DNA of 64,000 nt from Megaustenia siamemsis (GCA_032433765.1 JAVIAB010000101.1:66061140-66125139), one strand, 5' to 3'; positions 20,460 through 32,285 are shown, counted from the stretch's first letter. Numbers and translations: made by a program. The notes: generated by a model from the sequence alone, not told the origin.

Positions 20460-21744
20460 TCATTCAGAATCAGACGAGTCAAATAGGTCGATTACTGCTT
20501 TCGGCTGAACAAACAACAAACCATCCTTTTTCCAATATTCCTCTTCTTGTCGTAACACATGATCCTCACATTTTACCCAGTAGTCTTTATTTATATTTGA
20601 TAGAGCCTGATTTGTAAGTGTCTCAACATCGCATAATTTGACAGTTTTATTTGTATATGCTATGTGTCCTTTAACTTTTGCCCAAACTAGTTCTATAGGA
20701 TTTAAGTGTGCATGATATGGAGGTAGTCTCAAACATCTATGGCCATGTTCTTGAATTAACTTGTCTATTTTAAATATCTTTGTACGTTGTGTCTGTTTTA
20801 CAAAGCTAAGCAATTCGGGTTTCAAGTAGCTGTCGTTAACTTGTATGTGTTCTTTTATGAGCCACGTTTTGATTGCACCTTTTGTACTTGATGATGTTGG
20901 GATTCTATCTTCTACGTTAACTACGTTATGGTATGAAGCATTGTCCATTATCAGACAAGAAGGTCGATCTAATATTGGAAGGATACTTTTCTCGATCCAG
21001 TCTTTAAATATGTGCCCATTCATTTCGGAGTGGTAGTCTCTATTGTCTATGGATTTTGAAATGAAAACGAGATGAGCATTCTGCAACAACCCATTATGTC
21101 TGCTACCTGCATGTGCAACTATCAAACGTTGCCCTTTACTGCTTGGTACTGATCTTTTAATATTTCCATCTGCTAACTGCCATTCCTTTTCATTTGTATG
21201 ATGAGCGTTGATCCAAGTTTCATCTAAATAAACAATATCATAATCATTTTCGCGCATTTCCTTCACTTCACGTAAATACTTGCTTCTAAGAGCTACTAGA
21301 AGTGGCTTCTCACAAATAATGTTTTTTTCCACCAGCATACTTTCTAAAGGTGAAGCCTGCACTTCTTAATATTTTCCATAATGAAGTTTTTGATATTTCA
21401 TTGTCGTTGTTAGTTTTCAGCCAAAGCTTCAACTTTCTAAGTGTCACTTCTTCGTTTATATCAAACATTCGACAGATTTCTCTTTTTACTAGGTCCTTAT
21501 CAAAACTGTCTAACGTTTCTTTCCTTTCTTGCTTTCTTGCATTTGTTGGCAATAAATATCCGCTTCCTTTAACTATTCGATCAAATGAACGTTTACACAA
21601 ACCTAAAATATGCATTGTTCTCTTCTCAGGGTTTGATAAAGAACAATAAAGATGTCCCTTTTTACGCTCTCTGCAGAAGTATTGATAAATCTTTATAGCA
21701 ATGTTATGCTCAGTAAAATATTTTGCCTTTATATTCATTCTCAC
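20460..21744 (-). pseudogene. DDE transposase, one single-base frameshift
   Basis: The frame is in two overlapping pieces. The first (21744-21310, 144 codons) holds two helix-turn-helix segments: R-T-M-H-I-L-G-L-C-K-R-S-F-D-R-I, and V-T-L-R-K-L-K-L-W-L with S-L-W-K-I-L-R-S-A-G-F. The second (21362-20460, 300 codons) holds the catalytic core: Y-L-D-E-T-W (Asp47), L-I-M-D-N-A-S-Y-H (Asp140) and P-Y-H-A-H-L-N-P-I-E-L-V-W (Glu224), leaving 83 residues between the second Asp and Glu. Most Tc1/mariner families have 34-41 there; the described DD82E Sailor family is the closest I know. The break is a run of seven T at 21322-21328 (A on the coding strand); six would keep one frame of about 430 codons, so it could be a sequencing or recent mutational slip. 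It ends in an acidic D-S-S-D-S-E. Confidence 0.88.
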
Positions 21745-22218
21745 ATAGACTTGCAGAAGATAATATGGATAGTGCCGCCTCCTTTCTGTAAATATTGAGA
21801 TTTGCCTCTGAATTATGACTCGAACTCGAGTCTACGGCCGTGATTTTGACGTCACATAATTTCCGGTTTCGGCTAAAATGTCATTTTGTGCTAAACGGGG
21901 AATTTCATATGTAACATTTCTTTATAAAAATTTATAGTGGAAACATAACTATTTTAGGACGGTGCGCATTCAGCCGTGAAGGTCATGCCTATATGTTAAA
22001 GAATCAGCTGTGAGATGTAAGCATCTACATAATCCCGCCGGTGTTTATAATATCGATTAACTTTTTTTAAATATAGGTTAAATAAGGCATCTTTGAAACT
22101 GGATCACATTTCTTTGATAAAAAAAATATTTTTATAGCGACATTAGTATTCTAAACCTAACTTCAAAAGATCAATGCAAATGAACAATAAGTTTTTGAAA
22201 AAAATAAATTAATGTCTA

Positions 22219-22241
22219 GGCAAACGAATCTGAACGGACTA
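22219..22241 (-). repeat. Right terminal inverted repeat of the DD83E transposon
   Basis: 23 bp, perfect inverse of 19850-19872, followed by TA at 22242-22243. Confidence 0.92.
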
Positions 22242-23314
22242 TAGTCGTATGTCTGCGTCGTCCTTTTGGCAGTCTATGAGTTGGTTATGGTGTATTCTAT
22301 CGAAAGCTTTGGTGTAGTCAATAAAGCATGCATATATTGGTTTGTTTACTTCTTGTACTTTTCAATCAATGTTCTCATGCTGAATTTGGCTTCTTTTGTC
22401 CCACTGTTTTTCCTGAATCCAAATTGTTGCTCATCTAATTCAGTGTTGATTTTATTTTGAATCCTTCCCTGTATAACTTTTAGTAAAATTTTTGTTACCT
22501 GGCTCATTAGGCTTATTGTTCTGAAGTCACTGCATTCAACTGCACCATTCTTTTTAGGCAATGCAATGAAAGTTGATGTTTTTAGATCGTTTGGTATGTA
22601 TCCTGTATGGTATATGTCATTGCATATGTTTGAGATCACTTCGATGCCAAACTCTTCTAGAGCCTGTATCATCTCTATCTGTATATTGTCAGGTCCTGCT
22701 GCCTTTCGCTTTTTAATTGTTTTTATTGCTTTTTCTACCTCAGATTTCAGGATTTTATAGTTGTATGTACATTTTATATCTGGCTTTTTGTCCCTTTCGT
22801 CATGAAATAATTATGTTATATATTATTGCCATCTATCAATTATATCTTTGTTGTCTGTTAGCATTCTTCCCTCTTTTTTGGCAATACATCCGTTTCCTGC
22901 AGCTTTTTTGTCTTTATTAATCATTCTCTTTATTTCTGTGTGCATCTATCTTAGGTTTTGTTTACTTTCCATAGTTTCGACTTCTAGACATCTTTGGTTG
23001 AGCCAGTCTTCTTTGGCCTTTTTGCACATCCTCCGTATTTCATTGTCTATATCCTTGTATCTGGCAGTGTTTTCGCTTGTCTTCTTTCTTCCATTTTTTC
23101 TAAGATTTTGTCAGTTATCCATGTTTGTTTTTTGTTACTTTCCTTTTTGGGCAAGGTGTTGCAGGATTCTTGCATGCTGTTTTTTATGCATTGCCATTTT
23201 GTTGTGACTTTTTCCTCAGCATTGTATCTTCTGTACTGCTCAATCCCCTCTTCTAGTAGCTTCTGATATGTGTTCTTTCCTTGTATAGTATAAGTTTCTT
23301 GTACATCTTTCTGG
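22242..23314 (-). mobile_element. LINE-F 5' portion (RT fingers and linker)
   Basis: The minus strand carries I-D-Y-T-K-A-F-D-R-I (RT motif A), E-Q-Q-F-G-F-R-K-N-S-G-T and D-F-R-T-I-S-L-M-S (RT fingers), a K-K-N-G-A-V-E-C segment, and upstream the endonuclease-to-RT linker. The endonuclease is missing: the copy is 5'-truncated at 23314, next to the AATCTTC duplication. Confidence 0.88.
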
Positions 23315-23321
23315 AATCTTC

Positions 23322-23720
23322 TTAGCTGTCCATAATATTGTTAACATTCTACTGCAAAACCACATTTCTACTGACTCCAGTGATTCACTTATTTGTGGTT
23401 CGAATTTCCTTGGTTTACATCCATACATTAATGTGTGATCTACATAACATTTAAGAACTCATGTTCTTGTTTCTATTGTCAAAAATGGATTGCACAATAT
23501 CGTCCTCATTTTTTGGAAAGCTGCTTTTGCCTTAGCTATTCTGCATCTCACCTCTGTTGTACATCTACCATCTGAGGTTAACATTGTTCCCAGATATTTA
23601 AATTATTAAACCTATTTTAAAACTGTTCCACTTCACTTTATTGCATTGCGGTAATGCATTTTTCTTTGTTGCTTCCATTACTTCTGTTTTCTTTACTATT
23701 GAGGCTGTGTTCTTTTTTTT
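23322..23720 (-). mobile_element. LINE-G upstream part (outer host resumes)
   Basis: The minus strand aligns with 33.66-34.06 kb: E-V-M-x-A-T-K-K, Y-L-G-T-M-L-T-S-D-G-R-C-T-T-E-V-R-C-R, F-L-T-I-E-T-R and W-T-A-K-K. The right AATCTTC duplication (23315-23321) joins it to 18541-18854. Confidence 0.85.
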
Positions 23721-25424
23721 TTGTATTCTTTCACTATAATGTCTAATATTTCGTGTAGCTTATAACTAACATTATTAAGTATCAAAAGTAATTATATTTC
23801 CAGTTTGTATGTCTACATCCCCTTGTGTAGATGTATCCCTTAATTTTGACTTTGATCCACCCCGCCCCGCTGACAGTCACAGAGAGCTAGCTCATTGTGT
23901 TTGTTGTCATCCATCTCTATTCTTTGCGAGATAGTCGATCTCATGTAATGAGTATGTCTGTCAACTTTGCCTCTCTTTTAATAAGCTTTTTCAATGCTTC
24001 TCTAGGTCTTCCTCTTTTCTGTAACCTGATGTAACCCATAGATGAGTTTGTTTTTTAAATTATCTTTTTGTCTTTACTCTGTATAGCTCTAGCATCTTCT
24101 CTTCGTAGTTTTGGAGGAGATCGTCGCCTACGTGGCAATATTTCTGCATTAGACTTAGAGTCATTCCATTGTACACATATTTATCTTCTTAAGCATTTAA
24201 ATACGTTCAGTTTTCTCTCAATCTACTTTGTTTTCCCGCAGATTTCACGGATATAGGTAAATGTTGAAACTATATTTGAGCTGAACATTATAAGTTTAGT
24301 TGAATTGCTTAGTAGTTTCTCTAATGACATGTTATTGGAAAGAAAACATCAGTCGTCAGCGTAATGTTCATGTTATTTCCGACTCAAGAGTGTTAAGTAT
24401 GCGAAATCAAACAACAGACATAAGGATATAAAGTTGTAACATATTTGCCAACCACACAGATATCACAACAGCAATCTTGACATCGTCACTTGCACCATGA
24501 GCTGAGTTATTTGAAGGCCAGTATGTATGTGACATTATTAACTTGAGCAGTTACACGATTGAGCTTCAAATGAGTGACTGGAAAGAAAGGGAGATAATCG
24601 ATCATTGAATGTAAGTTGTTCTCTCGAATTTACAATGTCTGATGAGAGCTTGAATGATGGAATGAAAGAAAACGTCATCTGCACTATTGCAGCTAATACG
24701 CCCTATAAAGAGCATAACGATTTATACTGTTGAATGTTTGTATGGCTTTTCCTAGATGAAGCCAGTTCTACTTCACTGACACCAACTTCTCTGCACAGAC
24801 AGTGATCTTCACTTTCATGAAATATGGAGCTCTTCGATTCATTTTCCTCTCAGACCAAAGACGGTATATTGGGCGGAAGTCATAGTTCTCCAAGATTGCT
24901 ATTTGCTGCTAGTTCTTGTATCTTAGTCTCAAGGTTGAGCCTTCCCTAGTAATCGTTCTGTGCAGCTATTCTCTTGGCCTCTTTTATCTGATGACTTCCA
25001 TAATGAATACTTGACGGGAAAGTCTTTCTGCGTCCATTCCCAGCACATGACCGAACTTTTCCCAACGTCTTCTTTCTATAAAGATCGACACATATTCTTG
25101 AGCTTGAAAGTGATCTTCACTTTCATCAAGCTTGTAGCCCTGTGATTCTTACAGAATAATGCTGGACAGTGACAAGAGATGCCTTATTGCTTGAATAGAA
25201 AAACAATAAATGCGGAGTTGAACATCCCTTACATTTTGATGGAAAAGAAACAAATGTTCACTTTATAGGGAAAATATGTTTTTTAAAATACATTTATTTT
25301 TTTAAAAAAATATGTTCCTATAATTTTATTTTGAGAATATCAATGAAATAAACAAGTAACTGCAATGTTGGTACACGTTAATTGGAAACATGAATTATTG
25401 TAGTGGACGTGTAAGAAGATGTAT
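23721..25424. other. No gene recognised; possible LINE-like remnant 23.9-24.2 kb
   Basis: Minus-strand phrases such as K-R-G-R-P-R-E-A-L-K-K at about 24000 look like the basic tail of a LINE protein but cannot be assigned. The rest to 25.4 kb is AT-rich without motifs. Confidence 0.4.
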
Positions 25425-25545
25425 CAACCAGCACAGAACTGGAGTCGTCAGTCGATGGACACTGCGGTACTTGATGAGGAGGGGGCATGAGCATCTATGG
25501 ACATGTTCGGAGTGCAACGATGATGACCCGCAAATAACTCAATAA
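25425..25545 (+). mobile_element. LINE-H 3' end
   Basis: Codes for G-V-V-S-R-W-T-L-R-Y-L-M-R-R-G-H-E-H-L followed by W-T-C-S-E-C-N-D-D-D-P-Q. The same end is at 55.9 kb and, more decayed, near 16.9 kb. It ends in (ACTCAATA)-like sequence. Confidence 0.7.
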
Positions 25546-25769
25546 CTCAATAATTAATTATAGATTTTTGAAAAATAAAGAGATAGGCTAGTGATATTAT
25601 CACCATTGTTTTCTTCTCTTTTGCGACAATCTGATAGAAAAGTCATTATATTTGTGCATTATTTTTCTTTCTTACTTGATATCCACTCTCTGATACCTGA
25701 AATAGACGTAACGATAATTTAGTTTGCATATCAAGTTTAACAAATTATTTATTTGTCACTCGTGTGATA

Positions 25770-26030
25770 GGGAGTCGCGATAGCTCAGTGGTAAGTAAAC
25801 TGGACAACAAAGGACAAGGGGTAGGGTTCGATCCCAACCGACAGCCTCCGGGTTCACCCAGCCTTAAATGAGTACCGGATTTTTTTCTGGGAAAGTGAGC
25901 AGCACGGGCGTAATACCGACCACATTACCCGAAAAATCATGTGCTGAAGGTCTGTAAAATTTATGATCACTAACACCATATTCCCTATACGCCACTTGGC
26001 GTGACGGGGGTACTTTACTTTTTTTTTTTT
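25770..26030 (+). mobile_element. SINE-1, complete copy with 12-bp TSD
   Basis: It starts GGGAGTCGCGATAGCTCAGTGG (A box TAGCTCAGTGG), has a B box GGTTCGATCCC about 40 bp on, then the SINE-1 body and an oligo-T end. ACTCGTGTGATA at 25758-25769 and 26031-26042 is a perfect TSD. This is the best reference copy in the window. Confidence 0.95.
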
Positions 26031-26042
26031 ACTCGTGTGATA

Positions 26043-26770
26043 TGTCTTGATTTCTTTAGTTATCGCCATTTCGTGTATGTGTATTTTGCTTCATGTTCTA
26101 CATTTCAACCAATTTTTGGAACATTGGTCTTGCCCCATACACTTACCACGTTGACTCGTTATGAATTTGCTCTGCATTAGGGAGTTTTCTCTCCCTAGTC
26201 ATTATTTCATACTTGTAACCACAATACACACACGTTATGAACCATGTTCAATAAAGAGTCTCAAAACTCATGCCTTAAAACCGTATCAATTATCTTCCAA
26301 ACCCTATATAAGGACTACAATGATTACTTCTATTTTCCATGACGTTATGACTTTATAATTAAAGTAGCACAATCAATACGGTTTCCCTAAAGCAGCAACT
26401 CCCTTTGATCTTTGTCGACTTTATAATTCTTTTCCCTTCCTCAGTTGTCTTTCAGCGAAGAGAAGACATTAATTTGCAGTATTTTCATCTTATTATGAAA
26501 AACGGTGCAATACCTTAGTGGTTGAACATGTTCTCCATTACTTACACATACATTTCGTTACATGCGCCATATATGTCAAATGATTACTGACTGGTTGATA
26601 AAATACATTGTTCTGAATCATTTAACATGTCATATTGCATGTTTGGGACGCATACACGTTTGGTAGTTTATGTTGCTTAAGTAACAGTACAAAGATACGA
26701 TTACTTACAGTTTCATTCTGTAGTAGAAGAGTGATGGTCACTTTCATTAAATTGTTTTTAAAGGTAGAGG
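26043..26770. other. No gene recognised
   Basis: AT-rich with short frames only. Confidence 0.5.
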
Positions 26771-27270
26771 TATTAACAAAACAAATATCAGCATGGCCGA
26801 GACTAAGAATGTCAAAATGTTACACCTTCTCAATATTCCTGTATTGTCTGCGGGATCATAGACATTAGACCAGAAAACAGAACAGAAAATTGAAGCCTTT
26901 GAAATGTGGATTTATAGAATAATAGGTAGAATTGGATGGAAAGAAAAGAAAACAAACGATGAAGTTTTAAAACAACTGAAAATAAAAAGAGAACTACTAA
27001 ATACAATTAAGACAAGACAAATGACATTTTTGGGACATATTAAAAGACACAACAGCATGCTGAAAGTAATATTGGAAGGGAAAATACAAGGTAAAAGAGG
27101 CAGAGGCAGACCAACATGGATAAGTAGCATCAAAAGGATGGACAAGTCAATCTACGACACTTCGACAGCGTGCACCATCAAAGCAAGAAACAGAGTAGAA
27201 TGGCGCTCGCTCCATGGTAGACAACCTTCGTTGCGGAGAAGGCCCTGGATGATGATGATGATAGGGAGAG
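26771..27270 (+). mobile_element. LINE-F 3' end, largely open
   Basis: From 26904 the frame reads M-W-I-Y-R-I-I-G-R-I-G-W-K-E-K-K-T-N-D-E-V, then F-L-G-H-I-K-R and K-R-G-R-G-R-P-T-W-I-S-S, closing at [16 protein letters not shown] and the GGATGATGATGATG tail. The 5' stretch (26771-26900) is frameshifted. The frame continues artificially into the TA microsatellite. Confidence 0.85.
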
Positions 27271-27273
27271 GAA

Positions 27274-27376
<103 letters not shown>

Positions 27377-27384
27377 CCATTACT

Positions 27385-27600
27385 TCTGTTGGCCTCTCCT
27401 GATGTTTTATATTTCTAAGGTTTTCTAATATTCCATCAATCCATATTTATGTAATCGGCCCTTGGGGCTGATGTTCTCGTTATGTTTATTGAAGACGTCG
27501 TATGTTGTGTAAGCAGTCATCATCTGGCTGCTTCATCGCGTGGCCAAGCCATTTTAACTGACGTTCTTGTAAATACTCGATGGCGAGATTCACTCTCATC
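27385..27600 (-). mobile_element. LINE-B-like 3' remnant
   Basis: Minus-strand order (K-W-L-G-H-A-M, then basic linker, then I-D-G-I-L-E) parallels LINE-B 43.1-43.3 kb, with stronger divergence. It runs straight into the 32-bp array. Confidence 0.55.
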
Positions 27601-28545
27601 ACATGACTAAAGAAAGATAATTCCTTCACATCACATGACTGAATAAAGATAGTTCTATCTCATCAACTGAATAAATAAAGATAGTTCCGTCTAATCATAT
27701 AACAAAATAAAGATAGTTCCGTCTAATCATGTGACTAAATAAAGATAGTTACCTCTAATCATATAACAAAATAAAGATAGTTCCGTCTAATCATATAACA
27801 AAATAAAGATAGTTCCGTCTAATCATATAACAAAATAAAGATAGTTCCTTCTAATCATATAATAAAATAAAGATAGTTCCGTCTAATCATATAACAAAAT
27901 AAAGATAGTTCTGTCTAATCATATAACAACATAAAGATAGTTCTGTCTAATCATATAACAAAATAAAGATAGTCCTGTCTAATCATATAACAACATAAAG
28001 ATAGTTATGCCTAATCATATAACAAAATAAAGATAGTTCCGTCTAATTATATAACTAAATACAGATAGCCCTATCTAATCATATAACAAAATAAAGATAG
28101 TTCCTTCTAATCATATAACTAAATAAAGATAGTTCCATCTAATCATATAACTAAATAAAGATAATTTCGTCTAATCATATATCTAAATAAAGATAGTTCC
28201 GTCTAATCATATATCTAAATAATGATAGTTCCGTCTAATCATATAACTAAATAAAGATAGTTCCGTCTAATCATATAACTAAATAAAGATAGTTCCGTCT
28301 AATCATATATCTAAATAAAGATAGTTCCGTCTAATCATATAACTAAATAAAGATAGTTCCGTCTAATCATATACCTAAATAATTATAGTTCCTTCTCATC
28401 ACATGACTGATTAAGGATAGTTCCATGTCATCACATGACTAAAGTAGGATAGTTCAATCACATCACAATGACTAAATAAAAACAGTTCCATCATATCAGA
28501 TGACTAAATAAAGACAGTTCCATCTCATCAGATGAGTAAAATAAA
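27600..28545. repeat. 32-bp minisatellite, about 29 copies
   Basis: Unit ATAAAGATAGTTCCGTC plus TAATCATATAACAAA. Variants AACAAAA, AACTAAA and ATCTAAA are grouped: the left half mainly carries AACAAAA and the right half AACTAAA or ATCTAAA, indicating block duplication. Both edges are degraded. Confidence 0.92.
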
Positions 28546-28727
28546 GATAACTTTTCTTTGAAGGCATCAGAAGTCGTCCCTAATGTAGTCTTTTACAGAA
28601 TGTTTTCATTACTCTTTCAGTTCTTTATTATTTTCCAAATACTTTTCTGTAAAACAAATGCAAGACTGTCTGCTGTTATATTGATATATTCGCATACCAT
28701 ATAATTGTACTAGATGGAATAGTCATC

Positions 28728-28940
28728 ACCATCATCATTTGCCACACCGGATGGCGTAGACGATCATATCTTTTCACAAACTTCTATGCACAGAGCACTG
28801 TATCAATTATATTGTTGACTGTTTTCTATGGCATGACACAATGCTGTCTAGTATCTTCTTATTGTATCATTCACGATCTCTCTTTCCTTATATTTTGACA
28901 GTTGTAACCAAGTAGTATAACTTTCCTCTTCCTCTGATGT
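28728..28940 (-). mobile_element. LINE-A 3' end
   Basis: The minus strand matches the LINE-A terminal segment (CACACCGGATGGCGTAGACG on plus, then GACTGTTTTCTATGGCATGA and CACGATCTCTC). No TSD recognised. Confidence 0.75.
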
Positions 28941-28944
28941 AATA

Positions 28945-30635
28945 TTAATAAGTTAATATTAAGAAAATTATTAACTATGTTGTAAATGTTTAGACTTAGA
29001 ACGGAATAGCTTCACAGCCGAGGTTATATTCCTAAACTTGCACCGGTTTCAACAATCAACAAAGTGTTTATCCCGATCGTCCATATTGACCAATTAAACA
29101 TGTTGTGTTCTGTAAAATTGCTTGTATGTAGGTTCATACGAACTGTTCTATTGAACGTGCCGCATTAAACTAAACAAGTGTCGCGCAGCTCAAAACGAAC
29201 ACTTCCGGGTCATTTTAGCAGCCGTCACGAGCAACATAATCTCCACGCGCCATCGCAAATTCCGGAGTTTACTTCATGATTGAGGTGAAAATCGCTATCC
29301 CAACAAATGAAGTGAAGCCTACAGATCTGTGAAACACTTGATCAAACCGCAGTCCAGATGGTGATCAACATGCAGTCGAACACAGAAAACACAGTTATGG
29401 TTATGGAAGGCCCCGGTATCACTGCAAACGAATTAAAATCCATAATTGCTCAACCGCATTTGCCAGTGGAATGATTTTAATTACTAACTCATCTCCCAAA
29501 CAAAGATAGTTGTAAAGGTAGTTGTAGTCTCCATCATAGCTGTCTCAACACACGCCAAAAGACATAAGGTGAAACCGCACATAAAGTGAATACAAACAAC
29601 TGTTCCTTGTCATACGATATCATCATTCATCGTAAACAATTGGAATATCGAAAAATAATCAAAACGGATGAAACACACAGCTCACTGTAGAAAACATCTT
29701 CCGTCCCATGATAATGCAGGAACCTGGTATCGTTCCGCTACACTCCACGATCAGTCACCTATTGTTGGAAATGTTAATTTCTAAAACTAATTATTCACAC
29801 TTTTATCTGTTCACTTTACTTACCCCTGTCGATAGTACAATTGTGGTGTCAACCTGACAAGATAGCGGTTGTGACATTAAAAAACAAAAATCCCCAAATT
29901 CCAAAAAAACAGTCTCCTTCTTCTATTTCATCTCAACTCTATAATTTTCTAGTTTAGGGACATGAATTAAAGTAATCTCCCCTTAGTTGGGGAACAATAA
30001 AATTACTGTTTTTCTAAAATACTAAACATTATCTAGAAATATTCATCGCTAAAACAATTTATGTTATTTTTGGATTATGGTTTTGGTTAGGGCGTGGGTT
30101 TGGGTTTGGGTATGGAAATATAGCGGGCATTATCCTCGCGTTGTTTGTTCTTCTTTCCTACAATTAAGGGTCTTCAAATAGCAAATTAAATAAACCATCG
30201 AGTAAAGTGTCACTCAAGAGGACATTACTCTTCCAAACAGAAAAAAACAACACAATTATCCCGTTAAATTCTGATTTTACCTTTTACATCTTGTTATGAA
30301 CGTCGGATTTCGATTGAGCTACAGTTATGCTGTTCCTTGGTAGCTTCATCTCGATGCATCATAGTATTTTCTATATATCAAAAATCGCCGCTAACATAAC
30401 GCAATTCTCAATTTTAATACTCTCTGTACAATGCAGTAGAAATTCTTCCATATCAACCATATGTTGATGCCATCTCTATGTCTGTTCTTATGATTCTACA
30501 CAATAAATTCTTTTTGGAGTTAAACAAACATGATGTCTTCTACTTTCAGGTGTATTCCTCACATCTGTTTGTTGATGATATTTTAGTAGTCTCGGTTCAT
30601 TTTCTTAGTTCCGAAACATCTAAGTAAACAAAAGT
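28945..30635. other. Longest stretch without recognised repeats or genes
   Basis: About 1.7 kb of apparently unique sequence; short frames only. It contains the G-rich motif at 30090-30110. Confidence 0.5.
30090..30110 (+). other. G-quadruplex-type motif
   Basis: Four GGG runs separated by three-base loops (CGT, TTT, TTT), the canonical G3N3 arrangement. Confidence 0.6.
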
Positions 30636-31790
30636 AAAGAGCCCCGTCACACCAAGTGATGTAACGGGAACGTGGTGTTAGTGACCCGTCACACCAAGTG
30701 GCGTAAAGGGAATGTGGTGTTAGTGACCCGTCACACCAAGTGGCGTAAAGGGAATGTGGTGTTAGTGACCCGTCACACCAAGTGGCGTAAAGGGAATGTG
30801 GTGTTAGTGACCCGTCACACCAAGTGGCGTAAAGGGAATGTGGTGTTAGTGACCCGTCACACCAAGTGGCGTAAAGGGAATGTGGTGTTAGTGACCCGTC
30901 ACACCAAGTGGCGTAAAGGGAATGTGGTGTTAGTGACCCGTCACACCAAGTGGCGTAAAGGGAATGTGGTGTTAGTGACCCGTCACACCAAGTGGCGTAA
31001 AGGGAATGTGGTGTTAGTGACCCGTCACACCAAGTGGCGTAAAGGGAATGTGGTGTTAGTGACCCGTCACACCAAGTGGCGTAAAGGGAATGTGGTGTTA
31101 GTGACCCGTCACACCAAGTGGCGTAAAGGGAATGTGGTGTTAGTGACCCGTCACACCAAGTGGCGTAAAGGGAATGTGGTGTTAGTGACCCGTCACACCA
31201 AGTGGCGTCAAGGGAATGTGGTGTTAGTGACCCGTCACACCAAGTGGCGTCAAGGGAATGTGGTGTTAGTGACCCGTCACACCAAGTGGCGTAAAGGGAA
31301 CGTGGTGTTAGTGACCCGTCACACCAAGTGGCGTAAAGGGAACGTGGTGTTAGTGACCCGTCACACCAAGTGGCGTAAAGGGAACGTGGTGTTAGTGACC
31401 CGTCACACCAAGTGGCGTAAAGGGAATGTGGTGTTAGTGACCCGTCACACCAAGTGGCGTAAAGGGAATGTGGTGTTAGTGACCCGTCACACCAAGTGGC
31501 GTAAAGGGAATGTGGTGTTAGTGACCCGTCACACCAAGTGGCGTAAAGGGAATGTGGTGTTAGTGACCCGTCACACCAAGTGGCGTAAAGGGAACGTGGT
31601 GTTAGTGACCCGTCACACCAAGTGGCGTAAAGGGAACGTGGTGTTAGTGACCCGTCACACCAAGTGGCGTAAAGGGAATGTGGTGTTAGTGACCCGTCAC
31701 ACCAAGTGGCGTAAAGGGAACGTGGTGTTAGTGACCATAATTTGTATAGACCTTAGGCACATGATTGTTTTTGGAGAATTTTGGAAAATA
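30636..31790 (-). mobile_element. SINE-1 copy whose tail has become a minisatellite
   Basis: On the minus strand the 5' remnant (AATCATGTGCCTAAGG, TATAAATTATGGTCAC equivalents at about 31735-31770) leads into the tail module TAACACCAC, TTACGCCACTTGGTG and TGACGGG, which is repeated. It finishes as GGGGCTCTTTACTTTTG near 30636. Flanking SINE order is intact on both sides of the array, so the array arose inside one SINE. Upstream it is cut off at LINE-B sequence. Confidence 0.88.
30675..31724. repeat. 42-bp minisatellite, 25 complete units
   Basis: Unit GTGTTAGTGACCCGTCAC, ACCAAGTGGCGTAAAGGGAA and TGTG. Units differ almost only at T/C in GGGAAYGTGG and at A/C in GTMAAGGG; the C variants occur in adjacent groups, and the GTCAAGGG type is two neighbouring units. 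Being 14 codons long, the array stays open on the plus strand for 401 codons from 30672; this frame is a by-product and is not called a gene. Confidence 0.97.
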
Positions 31791-32285
31791 AACTTAAATA
31801 GACTCAATGACACAGGCACAAAATACAAAATTAAAATTAACATCAAGAAAACATTGCAGAAAACATTGTGCCACTAATGCAAGTTCTGGACACTAGATGC
31901 AAGAACAATAAGAATAATAATCTCTACTGTGATCAAATGTGTGAGACGAATTATATAAAACAGTCTGAAAGTTAAGATCATAAATGACAGGCTGTGAAAA
32001 AAATAAAGCTAGGAATAGGCTTCGACATAGAATATATAATAAAACAACATATACAATTATTTGGGCACGTGACGAGGCAGAGAGATCAAAACACAACACA
32101 ACGAGCCCTCAGTAAAGAATACCAGACCCAAGAGCCGACCACGAAACAGATGGATTGACGGCATATTAAAAACACTAGGAAACATTACAGCAATAGAAGC
32201 GAACAGAAGATAAAGAGACCGCAAATTATATATCTTCTCGACACTAAAAGGCAACTGAGGAAGGAAAGAAGTACAAAGCGATGAG
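31791..32285 (+). mobile_element. LINE-B 3' fragment
   Basis: Begins with L-N-R-L-N-D-T-G-T-K-Y-K-I-K-I-N, skips about 240 bp of the main copy, then resumes at the C-H-x-C-K-F-W-T-L-D-A-R-T-I-R region and runs to the GAGGAAGGAAAG tail. Several stops. Confidence 0.8.

Larger units (their letters stand above)
19850..22241 (-). mobile_element. IS630-Tc1-mariner type transposon, DD83E (Sailor-like)
   Basis: A 2392-bp element with terminal inverted repeats identical for 23 bp, both starting TAGTCCGTTCAGATTCG and reaching TTTGCC, then partly matching for about 10 bp more. Target TA is duplicated at 19848-19849 and 22242-22243. The boundary choice is confirmed because removing the element plus one TA restores the LINE-F frame through A-D-I-R-L-I-C-N-L-Y-W-E-Q. 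It carries one transposase gene, on the minus strand, and a LINE-E fragment between transposase stop and left end. Confidence 0.92.

Noticed and set aside
27600..28545. CRISPR-like array of 32-bp repeats
   Set aside because: Units are contiguous with no unique spacers, and the rest of the window is an animal genome; it is a minisatellite.
30080..30115. Interstitial telomere repeat
   Set aside because: Only one TTAGGG-like hexamer; the remainder is GGGTTT in a different spacing, better described as a G4 motif.
30672..31877. 401-codon plus-strand frame as a repetitive protein gene
   Set aside because: It is the 42-bp SINE-derived array read in phase, running on into decayed LINE-B sequence; no start context, splice signals or codon bias support a gene.
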